Below, piece after piece: positions 23,060 through 35,676 of a DNA stretch of 64,000 nt. Position numbers and translations under genes: made by a program. The stretch spans positions 868,001-932,000 of the forward strand of contig RCTD01000014.1 of assembly GCA_014898415.1 (NCBI GenBank), read 5' to 3'. Source of the stretch: Stromatinia cepivora (lineage: Eukaryota > Ascomycota > Leotiomycetes > Helotiales > Sclerotiniaceae). Within the stretch, counting starts at the first letter, position 1; the number at the start of each line of letters is the position of its first letter. The notes beneath the pieces are model-generated. The model was not told where the DNA came from and made no database searches. It worked only from the letters and a program-made list of their open reading frames with translations.

Positions 23060-25332
23060 ATTATAAGAGAAGAAAGGAAGAAATGATAGGGGGAGGTCCG
23101 GTTCCGGAGAACTAATTGATGACTTTTCTAAGTTGCCTCATTTGCCATGGTGGTTATGCTGTAGCCCGGAAATGTGACACCTGCAATGCCTTTCGATCAC
23201 GTTTTGTGTAATCTAATGTCTGTTTCCGTGAGGACGACATTCTTTCTGCTACTAGTCGACAAGTAATTCGAGCCGCCAGAAAGCTGGTGTCCAAGTCAAA
23301 GAGTAACAACGTTTTCTCCAATCCCAAATCGGTGAATTAAAGGAACGTAGCATAACATCCCTCCTCCTCACATCACTCTTAATAAGACGCTACTATCACG
23401 ATACTAGCCAGAGAAATATCTCGATCTGGCAACGTTCTCCTAACGCGTGCGAAGTAAATGTTGTTCTCGGTTCCAAAGGATCGGGAAATCCTGGTTTAAG
23501 TCCAGATTCATTGGTTAGCAGATAGGCGATGCAATGACTTTCCCATTTTGAACTTTACCTGAAGATACCGTGGCGCCCAGCGTCGACATCGTTCAATTCA
23601 GTCGCACAGATATCAGGCTGGATTAAGAATAAGAATTCTTGCACCATCATTGCCAGTTTGAAACTATCAGCGTGCTTCTTAAACCATAGCGATTCATTGC
23701 AGCACTTGTGTCATCATCATCGTTTTCTCACAGTCTTGATGGCGTGTTGATATTTGGCTCAATTGAGTTCGAGGCAAGACATAGATCGTATCCCTATTGT
23801 CCTCAGGCCATTTCGACAGCTACTGGCATTGTTTATTTTATAATACATCAGACCAATTTTGGAAAAGTAGAATGCTTGAATCCAGCAACCGGCCATGAAT
23901 GGACCTGTTCGTGTTTAGCACGCATTGATTATGGACTTTGTAAGGCCGTACAGGTTACTACTCCTAAGCTGTGTGTGCTATCCATCATTTCACTCACCAA
24001 TTCAGACACTCAAACATTCCACGTACTCCTGCTTTCAGATTGTACAAGGTTCGAAATAGCCCTCAACTACCATATCCAAAACAGCCATTCAACCACGAAG
24101 CTATTGAATCTATAGAAGCGCTTGCTTCATTCCAAAATCCCCCGCTGAAAGGATGGATATTTTCACTGCAGCTTCTCTATAGGTATAATACCTGCAGAGA
24201 GGAGATTTTTTGAGGTCAAGTGATAGCGGTGTATTTAAAAGAGCTGGCTAGAAAGTCAGGTGGAGGAGGTTTGAGGAGACAGTTTTGGGGAGATGGACTT
24301 TGCGGAAAATATTTGGTTGGGGTGAACATCTGTTCCAACTTTTTTGTTAATTAGAAGTATGCAGGACTTGATCTGTCTTTTTTGATGTATGTTGTTCTTT
24401 TGTGTGGGACTCCTGATGCAATTCAGGGACTAACTATGAGAGGGTAGAGTTAGCAAGAGGGAGAAAGTATATGTTGCCAGAGAAGCTAAGAAAGATGAGA
24501 AACCTATTCTATATAGTGTTAAAGGTTGAATTTGGACAATTTGGACCTCAGCTTTGTACTTGACTGCTTCTTTTTGTGATGGCAAAGGTTAACAACTTGT
24601 CTTTTTTTCCTTGTTTAGGATAGCAACTCGATGCCTTTATATGTAAAAGTTATTTCGGAAGTATGAATTGGGACAGATGATGTAGAGTGTGGGAGGGAGG
24701 GCCCTATTGCTGTATATGTCGGTACATTCGTCGTATATATGTAGGGAAAGTCATGTATCTAACAATTGGTATTAGCAATGGGCCATGGTTGCATTGCCAT
24801 AGAGGAAGTACAGGTAGACAGATAGCAATCTATTAGGCAGAGAGGAGTATCATAAATGCTTACTGGAAACTTCCTCAACTTGTGCTTTGTTATTCCATTC
24901 CATTTCAGTTGATTCTTGATCATTCATAATTCAACAACAACTAGTTCGGAAGCCTCTGTTCTGCCTGAAACTATTGTAGAAAGCCAGAAAATATGTATTC
25001 ATATGAGTTCATGGAGTCAGCATTTATTATGATGATTTTTCGAATGTTCTTGTCCAAACTTTACCTTAAAGAGTAATGTAATTTCCGATACCTTCAGACC
25101 AACTTGTTGGTTCCTGATCATATTCCTTATCCATTGGTCAGCCGTAGCAACAACAACAATAACAACCTACAAAAGAGGGATTTCTCTGAAGTGAATAATT
25201 ATCACTGCGGCTACATTAATCTTTTGCTTTGCACCCTAGTTTCTTAAGCTTATTTTCATTTACCTTGTTGTCTTCCTTGATCTTTAAAGATGTCAGCACA
25301 ACATCTACAAGACACAACTCCAGATCGAAGAG
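23060..25332. promoter_or_regulatory. Shared 2.3-kb upstream region of the divergent Cys-rich pair
   Basis: It separates two oppositely transcribed paralogues, so it holds both promoters. A plus-strand open frame at 23708-24115, and a second reading at about 24040-24213 that starts after a TTTCAG acceptor-like site, look slightly protein-like but show no recognisable domain. Just upstream of 25290 is a pyrimidine/ACAAC-rich leader. Confidence 0.4.
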
Positions 25333-26675
25333 ATGTCTCGAAATATTTTGGTCTTTGTGTGGATTATTACCATTTGCTTTATAAACAATGCCACCTCAAA
25401 CAAGATTGCACTTACTGGCTTGAAGCCTCAAAGTCCCTCCCCGATACAAACTTCCATCTCAAAGGATATCAAAACCCCAACAACGGGTACTTCTCTCACA
25501 AAAGCACCTGCGCCAACTTCTCCTCCACCCAAAGCCGCTTTCCCCACTTTCCAAATCGCGAAACGGCAATCGTACCCAGAATCCTGTGGGCAATATCAGA
25601 TCCCAGGTTTCAGTCTTGAATTAGACATGGGACAAACTTGTTTGGTTGATGAGAATGGATTAATGTTTGGAGCCTGTGCTACGGACATCTCCGATCCAAA
25701 TAATTGTGGATGGCCGGAGGTCTGCGTGGATGAACATGCCTGTACGAGTAGTTGTGGAAGAACTTCTGTACCGAATGTGAGTGTTACAACTTGGTATGTG
25801 AGCTTGCTATATCTTCTTTTACAAATCGCCCAGCCCACAATCAAATAAGGAGGAGCGGGAAGAGGAGGAAACCACAAATTATAGTGGGCAACTTTAAAAT
25901 TGACAATACTGTACTGACTTTTTGGGTTAACAGCGGTGGAAATGGAAATGCAAATGAAGATGGAAATGGTTATTGCGCCATGTGGTATCTCGTGACAGAA
26001 ACCTATGTCTATACATCTATTACATGTAGCGATCGACAAAGCTGGCAGACTTGGAATGCGACTTTGATTACAGCAATGTCTGTGAATCTCGCTACCGAAT
26101 TTACTACTACTGCTACAGCACCGACATCTACATCTACATCAGCAAGTTCGAGCACATTAACTATCTCAGTTGCAAATCCAAGCGGAGAAGGTAACAGCAG
26201 CACTGTCGACACGAGCCCTCAAGATAGCAATCACTCATTAGGAGCAATAATGGGTGGAGTATTCGGTGGACTTGGTGCTGTGTCAATTTTGGCTGGCCTC
26301 GCCTGGTTCTTCCATCGTCGCATAGAGTCCAAAAAAAGAGCCAGCAGAGCTCTCGCATACGATCCTGGACATTCTTCTTCTGATGACCCCGATCCACCCA
26401 ATGTGATAGGCTCTACTCACGCCGGCTCTACTCACCGCTCCGTCAGGTCGTCGAAGCTCACCGGAGGCCCTGGCCAAGGATATCATGAGATGGGTTATAT
26501 GGATAGTCCACTTGGTAGCCCGAATATTGATGATGGTAGTATCCACAATGGTGGACTTCGCACTCCAAGGGTTACGACACCGGGTGATGCACCAAGTATG
26601 CATAGCGCGTATGCTGATAATCCTGCGTATGAAATGCACGCCGATGCCATTGGACCTGCTGAGTTACCAGCATGA
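25333..26675 (+). CDS. Cys-rich single-pass membrane protein, surface-sensor-like (copy B)
   Basis: Two exons (25333-25793 and 25934-26675; 140-nt intron, phase 2) encode 400 residues. The second in-frame Met (25333) was chosen because it begins a clear signal peptide (about 1-22); an ATG at 25290 in another frame is ignored. A Pro/Thr-rich linker ends in K-R, then a Cys-rich domain shares ordered landmarks with copy A: E-S-C-G, Q-T-C, G-A-C-A-T-D, N-C-G, V-C-V-D, A-C-T-S-S-C-G, Y-C and S-I-T-C. A Thr/Ser stalk (about 208-255), Gly-rich transmembrane helix (about 257-281), H-R-R and a ~115-residue cytoplasmic tail follow. The intron sits at the same place and phase as in copy A. Likely a cell-surface sensor or wall protein; the ligand is unknown. 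Confidence 0.83.
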
Positions 26676-28597
26676 GGATCAACTGGCTTTTGCTTATGCA
26701 TAGAATACGGAGTTGGGGAACATTGCATACGGACTTTTTCGAGGGATGCACATATGGAGCTTTTTAAAGGGTGCATATATGGTGCTTTTCGTAGGACAGA
26801 GCTTGTCAAGGGGTGGAGTCTTTCGAAAAGTTCACATTTGGAGTTTTCTAGGGCTGCGAATCTCATGGTAGGATGAAGAGGGGCACACAATTTCGTTTTG
26901 AGATGGCTTTGAAGTTAGGAGATGATAGATTCGTAGGTAATTTTCGGAACTTATTCAGGGTTATGCAGAGTCTTCTCTTAGAGTCGTCTTGTTGGATAAT
27001 CTGACAATATAGATTCCAGTTTTTCCTAGGTAATTAGATAATATGAAACGATGAATAATTAGGGTTTATAACTCGAAAGTAGTAACTTCACATGCAATTC
27101 CAAGACCACTTCTTTGAAAGTGAACGAACGATTGAGCATGCGAGGTCCAAGGTTGGTATAGTATGCCAATTATCAATTCTTAACATCCAAGTCCTTTTTG
27201 TTAGAGTGTCCCTCTGCCCCTCCATCTTGCACGTGATGATAACCCCGCCACTCTTCAAGTCCTTATCTGGAAACAACACTGCAACGCCACAATTGTAAAA
27301 ATCTGGACCGCTTTTCTACCTTTTTCCAGTGCAGTGAAAACTAGAGCTAAAGCTGTGACATGTGCTATCTCTTTTGCTTTGATTTGAGTCTGTTTGCGCA
27401 CTAGAAAATAGCTTGAAATCACAAGGCTATCACAAGCTTCCTCCTCCGCAGATCAGTGGGTTCTTGCGGGAAGTTTGAAATCTGAGTAGATCCCAACTAG
27501 AAGGGCTCGGACGGGTAAGAATCAGAAGAAAGAAGAATCAGACCATTCTTACATACATCACTAACCTGATTAGCAAGGAAATGACTGGAAATTATGCTAG
27601 ACTAACGGAAGCTTCTCTCTGGCTTCCTTTTATGATTCAATTCAAAGTAACTAAATATGGACTGGGGGACTTTCGCCAAGAAGGGGTATTCTTTTGAGGT
27701 TGCATCAAATCAGATAATTTGTACAACATAAACAATAGAAACGATAAAATTGTAACGTCACACAGATACGAGAAAGCGTTAAGGGGGAAACCTTTAAGCA
27801 AATTTGGGAATCGGGATTTGAGATCCCGAGGATTGGGTTGGTTAGTTTTTCGGTCACTCACACAGAAGAAGTCAATTCAGAAAACAAAGAATCGGATCTT
27901 GGTTCCGAGCAGATTTGTGACCTTGGTTGTCATACAACATAGCATATCGACGATATCTTCCTAGCGAGACCTTGAAATAATCACCCAACTGGTGATATAT
28001 TAGCGTGAGAGAATTGGAAGGTCTTTTGACTCGAAAACATAGCAGGAGCAGAAACACCATCACCGTTCTGGTATCCTCAGGTTTACACACGATAAGCAGT
28101 ATTTTTGATCCACACGACACCGACGTTGACGCCTCCTCACAATTCAATCAATACTGTGACTAGTTCGATATCTATACAGTAACCAAAAAGCGCCACCACT
28201 CGATGGGCACGAGACTATCCGGAAATTAGAATTCGTTGTTGAAGAGTATTTTAGGCACAAAGAAACTTCTCTTTGCACCTATCAACACGACTCCAAATCT
28301 GCGAAGACATCTCGATAAGCAAGCTTCGAATCTGCTAATAATAATCACTTTGTCCTCATATTTAATCCAAAGTCCAAGAGCGACAATACCCAAAGCATCA
28401 ATCCAATCTGTTGACAATTGAAACAAAGTCGCCCTCGGACCTCTGAATACTCACAGGTCTAGGATCGAAACTCTGCACTCTGCACAAAGCCGCCAAATAC
28501 AGGCTCACCTTCACTATCCACGACAGCTCGCAGACAGGCCTATTTACCATTTTTACGTTAAAAGATTGACCTTATAAAAGCTTCGAGTCTGCGAACG
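26676..28597. other. Intergenic interval
   Basis: No gene supported. Bases 26730-26870 carry a loose repeat of GGAGCTTTT/GGTGCTTTTC/GGAGTTTTC words after the stop of copy B, probably 3' UTR. Open frames at 27088-27298, 27637-27964 and 28226-28426 occur as overlapping pairs on both strands, which suggests chance. Confidence 0.4.
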
Positions 28598-28969
28598 ATG
28601 TTCCTACAGAAGCTCCGATCACTTTCCTTTCCATTAAACTCCAAAACTCCTCCGGATGACGACAAGAAACATCATCGACGTCGCAGGTCACTCAGAACTC
28701 CGAATTCAGAACCCAGAAATCCTCTATCACCGTCTACAACCAATTCTACCAAGGACTCTCATGCTTCTCCGCGGAAAGCGAATATATGTGCAGAAGCCAC
28801 AGGGATAACCAAAGAGAACAATGGAGAGGAAGAGAATCAAGAAGGACGAGATTTTAGGGAATATTTAGAAAAGTGTCGAAAGGCAGAAGAGGCCGAGGAA
28901 AGGAAAAGGAAGAAAATAGCAGAAAAGAGGAAGGAGGTTAATTTGAGCCCATGGGCTAGGAGGATGTAA
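28598..28969 (+). CDS. Small basic hypothetical protein with charged C-terminal helix
   Basis: A single uninterrupted frame of 123 residues. The N-terminal part has basic clusters (H-H-R-R-R-R-S-L-R), the middle is Ser/Pro/Asn-rich and probably disordered, and about residues 80-113 form a strongly charged Glu/Lys/Arg helix or coiled coil (E-E-A-E-E-R-K-R-K-K). It ends L-S-P-W-A-R-R-M. The coherent composition and CT-rich leader support a real gene. No domain or function recognised; the basic clusters could act in nuclear import. Confidence 0.55.
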   Translation: MFLQKLRSLSFPLNSKTPPDDDKKHHRRRRSLRTPNSEPRNPLSPSTTNSTKDSHASPRKANICAEATGITKENNGEEENQEGRDFREYLEKCRKAEEAEERKRKKIAEKRKEVNLSPWARRM

Positions 28970-31900
28970 AGTCGAGGAAAGGAGGAAGTTGAGTAAGAGA
29001 CTCACCTTTCATTTTGGTTTTGGAATGGGGGAAAGGAGAGCCGAGCTCTGAGACAGCTTGATACACAATACACGATGCCACACGCAGATAAGATGAGGGA
29101 ACGATGACACAGCACTTGAGATATCCTTCGAGAAATCCCCCAATAAATTTCGAAGAATACGAGACACGAAAAAAACACAGATCCTTCTTGCCACTCGACT
29201 CACTATTCCACTCGGATGGAATTACTTGGGATTATTGCACGATTCATGGACAACTCGGCAAGTTTGTCTGCTATGAGATCAAAAAAACAAGAAAGACTTT
29301 ACGAACCTCAAATCCCACCAACAACCAGAACTACAACCATCCAATGTGCCGCTACACTTGAGCTTGAAGCTTTACCTCCTCAGCTTATCTCTACTCGCAA
29401 GGGGCGTCACCTCTCCCGACAATAGGCGACATAAACCACAACAGTATTTACGACCGCATGATATCTAAATTTCATTTCCTTAGCCAGCGCCCTTCCTACT
29501 TCAACAGATACCCTCAACATTTTTCATAGCTTGATTTCGTTACTTGCCGCTCTGCGATTTGAGATATAATTAGACATATTTTTGCATCGCGTATTTCGAG
29601 ATATGCAATCAATAACGTTTGTAATTCAATACTAATGAATTTTCTTGCAAATATATCATCCTGAAATCAAACCCAGAATCTATTTGAAATTTATATATAC
29701 ACAACCTAGCAAAATAGCTCGAGTACGTTGGCTTAAAGTTATATAGGGTGGAGAGCCTGGATATTTGGGGTTTCAGATACCCCGGAATATGTCGAATATT
29801 CTTTGCATATTGCGTGCTCTTCAGCCCATCCATTCCACGCTTGGCCATATTACTTACATGAGAATGTCTCTCCGATATGAATGGAAAATGAAAACAGTGC
29901 TATTTATATACCACGAACTTTCATTTCAGTATCCACGACGACGCCAAGTTTCTAGATGACTGCCAAATATTTACATTTACATATTCGTCCTTGACATCAG
30001 TAAAAAGAGTCACCGATACTGATATTAGATATTGCCATTTTATCTTCTAGTTTGGATATTTCAACACGCATATTATTAATTATAAAGAAAATGCACGTGC
30101 ATCTTTCATTATTGTTCTACTATTCACATTAGATAGAAACATTGACATGAACTCATGGGTACGATCTGCGAGCAGTTTTTTACTTGAGTAAAGATCTCAG
30201 GGCTCACCATTCTTATCTATAAATTTGCATGTACTTTGTACTACTACGGGAGTGCGACATCAACTGATACGATACGAGGATGCACTGGGACGATTGTACA
30301 GGTTGAGATTACTAGGTAGGTATTGTCAGTTTTGGTGTTTCATCTCCAGGTTGTCGGTATTACTGATTGCTTTCTTCTATGATCTATGATATGATATGAT
30401 GTGATATGAATCTCTTTCAACTATCTTGAAATGTCATCCTACTTCTGTAACCTAAGAGCCTCCTCTCTTTTTTGACTTTTCCGCCCACACCCAGGAAAAT
30501 TGTGGCTCGTTCGTTCTTGTTTCTTTTCCTTATGTAGATCATCATCCCCAGATTCCGAAATATTTAATGTAGTTACCTTCTAGACGTTTATAGGAATCTC
30601 GAGAGTGTCTGATAAATCCAGGGACTACTGGTTGGGCAAATCGTGCATCAGATTTGAGCTGATCATTCATTTCTATGCTCATTTTTCAAACAGACCCCTA
30701 ACATTTTGGAAAGAATTCAGTGAATCAGTCATAAATTTAGACAAAAACAGTAAAAACAGAGCACGCAAACACCCAATAATAAGATTTGTAAACAGAATCT
30801 ATACCAGAATCACCTACATACACTGTGACTAGCACTATGACACACCCACTTCATGAACAACCGCCATATTCCCCCAAATTTCTACACATGGACTCAGTTA
30901 TATACATGTAGGACTCTTACATGTATATCCAACACGATCGTAAATACATAGTCTGATCTCCCCATACTACATTCATATCTACGGGCTCATCTCCGTATTT
31001 CAGCATTACACGCGCATATTATTTCTACAGCATGACCCCAGTTTCATCCAAGTAATCATTCATCAGATCTCACATCGATAATCTACAGATAAAGAACTGT
31101 GCTCCTACAACACCACACCAGATCGTTCATCTCACACGTTCGTTCTACACGTTTTACACACATGAACGCGTCTCGATCCATGCATCACATTGACATTAAC
31201 ATCGACATTTATCCCGAAATCCGAGTGCAGAGTTCCAATAACGAACCCCGATTTTCGAATTTTTACTACCCGAGAAACTTCTAATATCGGGTCTCTGCTA
31301 AAAGCCCAACAGGATAACGAAACACGAATTTTCCGTTCTCGATGGAGATGTGTGGTTTTTTCTCTCACTAGCTAGCTATATGTAGGTATATATGTATACA
31401 AAATAGTCACACGACCTGTTAGACACTTTATATAAAATCGCGCCGTCCATCTCATCTCTGGCTTGCATCGACCGATTCTGATCTCATTGATCTGGTCCAT
31501 CTTCGTTACACGCATGATCCACGATTCCCACTATTTTTTCTATTCTGTTGTGGAGTCGTCAGGACTCAGTAGTCACTGGTTAGATGTCAAGTTCATTCTG
31601 CGTGTTACTTCATATTATTTCTCGTTTTTTCAAGTTATATCACGTTTTTATTCTTTTAGCCCTGCCTAGTCATTGCCTTCCAGTCAATTCCTATCGTGGG
31701 CCATAATCCTGATATTTCGTCGCACGCATTACGCACATTTGTCATTGTTTGTTGGACAAGATTCAGAATAGCATCATCTTCTCGATACGAGAATCCCATC
31801 TATTCTAAAGCCGGTTTATCAACCTCATCTCGTTTCAACATCCACGATCTCATTGCAAGTCCTTTCTTCATAGCACCTACATCATATCAATCATCACCTT

Positions 31901-32404
31901 ACTCTTCTTGTTCTTTGACGCTATCAAGGCTTGAGCAAGGTTCTTCGTCACACACATTACTAACTATTACACGTTTGCTTGCTCTAGTGGCAGGAAAATC
32001 ATCAATTGGATATCTTGCTTGATTGATGTTCTTTCTATATATACGGATGTTGAATCAAACCGGGTTCTCATCTTATATTTCTTCACCGTCGGCCCAACAC
32101 AACAAGATAAAAACAGTACCAATATCCACAACGAAGGAAACAATCAACCGAAAAGTCAACGACTTCCAAATATAACAACCCTGAAACGCCTATTCATCCC
32201 CAAAAACACCCAAAAACCAACCAAACGCCTCGCTAAAGGATCCATTTTCATACCTTATCTCTGCCACATCTCTGTTCAGTGTAGTCAAGTCACACAGGAC
32301 CCGAGTACATACATCCTTTTACCGAGACCGGTCCTGAAGTCTCCCAAAACCAAAAGCAACTACCTGACCTCATATTGCCGATCAAATCCATTCACACACT
32401 CACT
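28970..32404. other. Long intergenic interval
   Basis: No gene supported over 3.4 kb. Open frames are below 110 codons and lack domains. From about 31.4 kb the sequence becomes pyrimidine- and ACA-rich, and by 32.1 kb it looks like the leader of the gene at 32405, with AACAACC/CCAAAA words. A long open stretch at 32019-32408 lies in that leader and is not credited as coding. Confidence 0.4.
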
Positions 32405-32875
32405 ATGATTTCCAATATCCAAAGAAAGATTGCGCCATCTTCCTCTTCATTCTCATCATCCTGGCGAGAACGAGACCAGAACACTTCTTCAAGCAGCAAC
32501 AACCATCATCAACCCTCCTCCCGGATGCCCCAGTCCCAACAACAATACGAGCAATACAACTCCGAGCAAAATAGTTATCGTCGCCGTCATCGCAACTCCT
32601 CAGCGACCAATTGGTCCATAACATCCATACTCCTTAACGAAGTATCTTCTTATCAAAAGCGATCTAGAATCTCGGAAAAAGCCCACAACCATTTAGATCC
32701 AGATTCTTACGAAGCGTTTATGCGAAATGCCTTGGAAGAGGAGCACAGGCGGGAAAGATACGAGCGAGCTGTGCGAAGAGCGAATGATGCGTGGCAGCAG
32801 GGACTCCGAAGACCCGACGATGCTGGGGCGAGACGTTGGTTGCAGGGATGCGGGTCAGCCAAGCAGAACTGTTAG
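32405..32875 (+). CDS. Small charged hypothetical protein
   Basis: A single frame of 156 residues from ATG 32405; an upstream in-frame ATG at 32375 would add ten residues. The N-terminal half is Ser/Gln/Asn-rich and disordered. From about residue 85 the composition becomes helical and protein-like: H-N-H-L-D-P-D-S-Y-E-A-F-M-R-N-A-L-E-E-E-H-R-R-E-R-Y-E-R-A-V-R-R-A, then W-Q-Q-G-L-R-R-P. No known domain recognised. It converges on the transcription factor gene, whose inferred stop is about 60 bases away, so the transcripts may overlap at their 3' ends. Confidence 0.55.
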   Translation: MISNIQRKIAPSSSSFSSSWRERDQNTSSSSNNHHQPSSRMPQSQQQYEQYNSEQNSYRRRHRNSSATNWSITSILLNEVSSYQKRSRISEKAHNHLDPDSYEAFMRNALEEEHRRERYERAVRRANDAWQQGLRRPDDAGARRWLQGCGSAKQNC

Positions 32876-32937
32876 TTTCGGTGTCATTCATTAGTATTAC
32901 ATCATGCATACCGCACAGACAACGAATTTCTTTTGTT

Positions 32938-35676
32938 TTAAGATGGGATTGGGAGGAAATACGGGCGGGCGTTTGGATGGAGATATACCCGTGATCGATA
33001 GGGAAGAGGATAGACTCAAGAAAGAAAAACAAACAAATTAAATCAGAGAAATCAAACTTACTCTCCCATTCCCAATCCTTCATAACACCAACCCAATGCA
33101 ACCTTCCTCTAACCGTCAACTCCTGATCCATCTCCTCCGTAATAAGACCCGCCGCCTGTCTCTGAGCTTGTAGTTCTCGAAATCCTCCTTGAGACGGCCC
33201 CGAAATACTATGTCTCTGTCTATTTCTCATCGGTGAAGCTCTCCTACTCTGCCTCCTACTCCCCATCTCATTCAGGTTCAACAAATCCGAAAACGAGATC
33301 TCCTCATTCCCAATCCCGTTGCTCATTTCCTCGTCGAATCTCCTCATATTGTCGCTCAAGCCACCATGCATTCCCCTGCTCCCCATTCTGCCTCCATTTT
33401 TCCTCATTAATTCCTGTTCTTTTTGTCTAGTAATTTCATCTCTTCTTCTCCATACTTCTTGCATAACTTCCCAACAGCGATCGATATTTCCAATCCACAT
33501 CCTTCTTCCCATGCTTGCCCATCTTTCTTCAACCCAGGTTCTATCTTCGTCGTCCTTTGCTTCACAGCCTGCTGCTAGGAGAGGATATATTTGGACAATG
33601 ACGAGACGACTACTGAGTGGTACAGTGGCTAGGAAGACTAGGACTTTCTTGGCAAGTTCCGCGCACGTTAGAGATGGAATTTCCGGGACAGCTTGATGTA
33701 AGTGAAGAAGAGTAGCATAACGGTACGCTTCAGCTGTTTGAAGGGCGTGTTGGATTTCAGAGGTTGGATCTTCCGGGGTTGAAAATGAGGTCGAAGGTTG
33801 CCATTGTTCGATTGCTTGCTTGAGTTCCATGGCTTGAGACACTATGGCTATGGAGTTTGACTTTGATTTTTGTACTTTGCGACAGAGATTTGCAGCGCGA
33901 CCAATCAGAGGGAAAAGCGTTGCCGCGCTGCCCATTAAAGGGTCGATTTCCGACATTGTAGTGACGTCGGCGGAAGACGAAGAAAAGGAAGAAGAGAGAT
34001 TATTAAGCGGTGAAAGAAGGTTTTCAAAATCCGTAGAATCTTCATCATCGATTGATGTCAATCTTGCAATAACATCCATATAAACCCAAGTATTGCAGAG
34101 AAATTTCAATCTAGCCAGATCATCACCCACAAGACTTCTTTTATTGTGTTTGATGAGTGCTTGGTTAACCAAGATTTTTGCACCCCTGAGATGCTCGATT
34201 CCAGTAGAGATATGCTGATCCCATGACTCGGCGAATGCAAGAACGAGAGTTGTGGCGAGTGCAGTGTCGGTGCGCATTTTTTCTATCCCTGTCGCGAGAG
34301 ACCGAATGCTACGACGCATGTGTTCCATGCCGTCGACACGAAGAGCAGGTTTTTCTTTGGAGGTATGAAAGGCGGTCATGGATGCGATAGCATGATATAA
34401 TGCTGGGGAATCTCGCGCCAGAGGCCAAACTAATGTTCTCCATGGATTCTCAGTTGGACCATCCTTTACAGACAGAATGCCACATGTTTGCTTATCGAAT
34501 CTAAGCATTAGCATTTCTGGGCTTCCGGCCGGAACATCTGGTTGTCGATATATCGGACTAAAGCTTATAGGAGATGCAGTTGGAGATCTTGACAGAGGTT
34601 GAAAGGGACTCATGGCTAACCACATATCAGCGTCAGATAATGGAGGATCTCGAATGATTTCCTCAATATCATCTTCCAGAGACGAATCATTCGTCATTTG
34701 AAACTGGCCCATATTTGGGCTTGACATTGTCATACCCATCATAGGTGATGGCATAGAAATAGATGAACTCATGGAGACAGATGGCGGCCTTGCATTCAGC
34801 TCCGATCCGGGTTGTAATAGATCTAATAGTCTTGGTGACTGACCGGAAAAATTTGATCTTGTTGGTGTGACCAGGCCAGTGTCTTCAAACATACTACTTA
34901 GACTGCTTGTGACCGAATCTGCCTCAATGCGAGGTCGTTGAGGACCATCTTGACTAAAAGTAGGTGTGTTCATATCAAACATAGGAGAAAATCCCGAATG
35001 GAGCTCCGGAAGTGAAGTCGAAACATCAAAAGTTGCTGGAGAAGGTACGGCGGCATTGAAAAACGAGTCCTGCATCTGCGTATCCTCTCCATTAGGGGTA
35101 CCAGCCGATCCATCCGAAGCTACTGGACTTGTAGCTGTAGAGTCGTCTACTGGTTTATCCAAGACTACCGAACCTACAAATATTAGAGCTATTCTCTGGA
35201 ACCTGGTGTTCATATATACCTCTCTTTTTCGGTGCCGGCTTGTTTGTGAAGGTAGCCTCCTCGAATGGCCTCCATTTAAAATCTTTTTTATATCCTCCAC
35301 ACGTAACGCTTCTTTTATGACATTGCTGGCAAGAAGGTTTTGTCTCATCGCATTTTAATCGTTTTGCTTTGCAAGTTATACAACCTATGTTGTGAAAAGT
35401 ATCAATCAGCATGCGAAGTTTGATGCGGGGGCACGGAAGCTCTTATCAATCACAAAGATAAGAGATATGAAGAACGAAAGGCATCCTGAGCTTACCATTC
35501 CGACTTTTTGATTGTTTGGGTTTGTTGATACCACTTTCTTTCTTTAGAGATTGAGAGGTCGATGGTCTGGAAGTAGATGCTTTCGTTTTTTTGGGTGGTG
35601 GGGGTGGTTCAGGTGCTGGTTTGAGAACTGGGGAGGAAAGGAATGCCGATGGAGAAGGTATTGTTATCGTCTCCAT
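32938..35676 (-). CDS. Zn2Cys6 transcription factor with fungal-specific regulatory domain
   Basis: Four exons on the minus strand (35676-35496, 35384-35220, 35173-33062, 33014-32938), with introns of 111, 46 and 47 nt, give about 844 residues. The Zn2Cys6 cluster is at C62, C65, C72, C79, C82 and C89 (spacing 2-6-6-2-6), interrupted by intron 1 just before it. A Pro-rich N-terminus precedes it; a long Ser/Pro-rich linker follows. The fungal-specific domain (Fungal_trans_2 type) begins around W-R-T-L-V-W-P-L-A-R-D-S-P-A-L-Y-H-A and continues through F-A-E-S-W-D-Q-H-I-S-T-G. Near the C-terminus is G-R-L-H-W-V-G-V-M-K-D-W-E-W-E. The frame stays open to 32718, but that extension is antisense to the gene at 32405, so I end it through a short last exon; this 3' end is uncertain. 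DNA target unknown. Confidence 0.86.

Noticed and set aside
23708..24115. 135-codon frame between the Cys-rich pair
   Set aside because: No recognisable domain, no paralogue and poor start context; kept only as a remark in the interval entry.
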